6,996 nucleotides of DNA from Methanotrichaceae archaeon (GTDB lineage Archaea > Halobacteriota > Methanosarcinia > Methanotrichales > Methanotrichaceae). The translations under genes were made by a program, and so were the position numbers. The notes beneath the pieces are model-generated. The model was not told where the DNA came from, made no database searches, and saw nothing but the letters and a program-made list of their open reading frames with translations. Positions within the stretch are counted from its first letter, which is position 1. Every line of letters starts with the position of its first letter. Positions 5,982 through 6,996 of this stretch are shown one piece after another. Where the stretch lies: NCBI GenBank assembly GCA_013329455.1, contig DUKF01000008.1, positions 2,736-9,731 on the forward strand, given 5' to 3'.

Positions 5982-6758
5982 GTGGTTGACGCATTATCAG
6001 TCGGTATTATACCTCTGCTCATAGTTTTGCTTATACTCTATCAGGGGATCAGGATACCTCGCGAGTACGAGCGGCTCGTCGTCTTCAGGCTGGGCCGATA
6101 CAGCGGGATCAAGGGTCCAGGGATCACGATAATCATACCGGTGGTCGATAGAGCCATCAACATGGACCTTCGGGTCGTGACGATAGACGTCCAGAAACAG
6201 GCTGTCATCACGAAGGACAACGTGACGGTGGACGTGGACGCCGTCCTCTATTACAGGGTCGTGGACCCTGACAGAGCCGTCATCCAGGTCGAGAACTTCA
6301 GGGTGGCGACGAGCCTTCTCGCCCAGACCACCTTGAGGGACGTCTTGGGCGAGATCGAGCTGGACGATCTCCTCTCTAAACGGGAAGAGCTGAACGTCAA
6401 GCTCCAGGAGATCCTGGACCGTCAGACCGCCCCCTGGGGGATCAAGGTCACGGCTGTGACCCTGCGAGACGTAAGCCTTCCCGAGTCGATGCTCAGGGCG
6501 ATCGCCAAGCAGGCCGAGGCCGAGAGGGAGAAGAGATCGAGGATTATTCTGGCTGAGGGCGAGTTTCGGGCCTCGGCGAGGATGGTGGAGGCTGCCAAGC
6601 TCTACCAGGACGCGCCGGTGGCGATCAAGCTGAGGGAGCTTCAGACCCTGGCCGAGATAGCGAGGGAGAAGAACCTGATCGTCGTCACCTCCGGCGGCCA
6701 GGTAGGTGAGGCGACGGGAGCTGTGGCGGGACTCACCAAGGCCTTCGGTGAGAGATGA
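5982..6758 (+). CDS. Slipin (stomatin-like SPFH/band 7 membrane protein)
   Basis: This 258-residue protein has one N-terminal hydrophobic anchor (about residues 5-23, GIIPLLIVLLILYQGI), then an SPFH/band 7 domain from about 26 to 190 (RIPREYERLVVFRLGRY, IDVQKQAVITKDNVTV, TLRDVLGEIELDDLL, VTLRDVSLPESM), and an alanine/glutamate/lysine-rich helix at about 170-215 likely to form a coiled coil. Such proteins oligomerise at the membrane and organise or regulate membrane partners. A short hydrophobic strand NLIVV (231-235) lies near the C-terminus, the region that the partner protease cuts in the Pyrococcus pair PH1511/PH1510. The GTG start has GGAGG 8 nt upstream; an ATG at 5980 is in another frame. 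Its stop overlaps the start of the NfeD-like gene (ATGA). Confidence 0.94.
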   Translation: MVDALSVGIIPLLIVLLILYQGIRIPREYERLVVFRLGRYSGIKGPGITIIIPVVDRAINMDLRVVTIDVQKQAVITKDNVTVDVDAVLYYRVVDPDRAVIQVENFRVATSLLAQTTLRDVLGEIELDDLLSKREELNVKLQEILDRQTAPWGIKVTAVTLRDVSLPESMLRAIAKQAEAEREKRSRIILAEGEFRASARMVEAAKLYQDAPVAIKLRELQTLAEIAREKNLIVVTSGGQVGEATGAVAGLTKAFGER

Positions 6759-6996
6759 GGACTTCAACTTCGAAGTGCTCTGGGAGAGAATACCGGCCGG
6801 GTGTTCGGTCCTCCCGCCGCCCCTCTTCTCAGACTTCGGCCCTCTTCGAGCCGTTCCTGCCTATACTCCTTCTCGCCTCTCTCGCCATCCTCTACCTTGC
6901 GGCTCCTGTCATGGGCCAGGGGTGCGTGATGGTCGTCGCCCTGGACGATGCCATAACCCAGGCGAGCGACGATATCGTTTTGGAGGCGCTAGTCCA
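6755..6996 (+). CDS. NfeD-family membrane-bound serine protease, N-terminal part (cut by window edge)
   Basis: An open frame starts at ATG 6755, overlapping the slipin stop by ATGA, and runs to the window edge with 80 complete codons. A Ser/Arg-rich N-terminus of about 30 residues precedes a hydrophobic segment (about 34-53, FLPILLLASLAILYLAAPVM) that looks like a signal peptide or anchor. After it comes CVMVVALDDAITQASDDIVLEAL, matching the first strand and helix of the ClpP-like protease domain of NfeD proteins (V-I-x-G-x-I-x-x-A pattern). In Pyrococcus the equivalent PH1510 cleaves its stomatin partner. The catalytic Ser and Lys would lie beyond the edge, so activity cannot be judged. The 30-residue head is longer than usual, but no in-frame GTG, TTG or ATG lies between it and the hydrophobic segment. 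Confidence 0.75.
   Translation, partial: MRTSTSKCSGREYRPGVRSSRRPSSQTSALFEPFLPILLLASLAILYLAAPVMGQGCVMVVALDDAITQASDDIVLEALV

Noticed and set aside
5997..6767. Long minus-strand open frame of 256 codons
   Set aside because: It is antisense to the slipin gene and shows no family features.
1..6996. Mobile elements, CRISPR arrays, tRNA or rRNA genes
   Set aside because: No transposase, terminal repeats, regularly spaced repeats or RNA-gene patterns were seen on either strand.

Overview
The window is ordinary euryarchaeal chromosome, most likely from a methanogen of the Methanosarcinales; I lean towards Methanothrix/Methanosaeta because of the GC-rich coding sequence and the protein resemblances, but this genus call is inference. 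The archaeal evidence is direct: archaeal TATA boxes in front of the gene blocks, a gamma subunit of aIF2, the Rpo7 (RpoE') and Spt4 (RpoE'') transcription proteins, ribosomal proteins S24e and S27ae, and the archaeal AroA'/AroB' route into aromatic amino acids. There are no RNA genes, CRISPR arrays, insertion sequences or signs of recent transfer.

Layout. (1) Minus strand, 1-1105: the first 17 codons or so of 3-dehydroquinate synthase II (aroB') at the left edge, a 250-nt spacer holding a perfect 9-bp hairpin, then the complete aroA' gene (ADH synthase). Together these make 3-dehydroquinate from a DKFP-type sugar and aspartate semialdehyde. (2) A divergent control region, 1106-1213, with two TATA boxes and a 27-bp near-perfect dyad covering the predicted aroA' transcription start. 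(3) Plus strand, 1214-2240: a small PC4-type single-stranded-DNA-binding coactivator followed closely by a 252-residue protein I do not recognise, whose true start is uncertain; a T6 tract follows. (4) Plus strand, 2422-5857: a tightly packed information-processing cluster, aIF2-gamma, PIN-domain nuclease, Rpo7, Spt4, GTP-dependent dephospho-CoA kinase, S24e, S27ae, ending in a strong hairpin. It joins translation initiation, probable rRNA processing, transcription initiation and elongation, CoA synthesis and small-subunit proteins. (5) Plus strand, 5982-6996: a slipin (stomatin-like membrane protein) whose stop overlaps the start of an NfeD-family membrane protease that runs off the right edge.

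The first gene of every promoter-led block starts with TTG or GTG rather than ATG; ATG is seen only at internal, closely packed genes. The most interesting unexplained items are the dyad at 1120-1146, the hairpin at 202-229, and the start of the unknown gene, whose coding-like frame extends upstream of the first usual start codon. I found no convincing novel multi-gene system.
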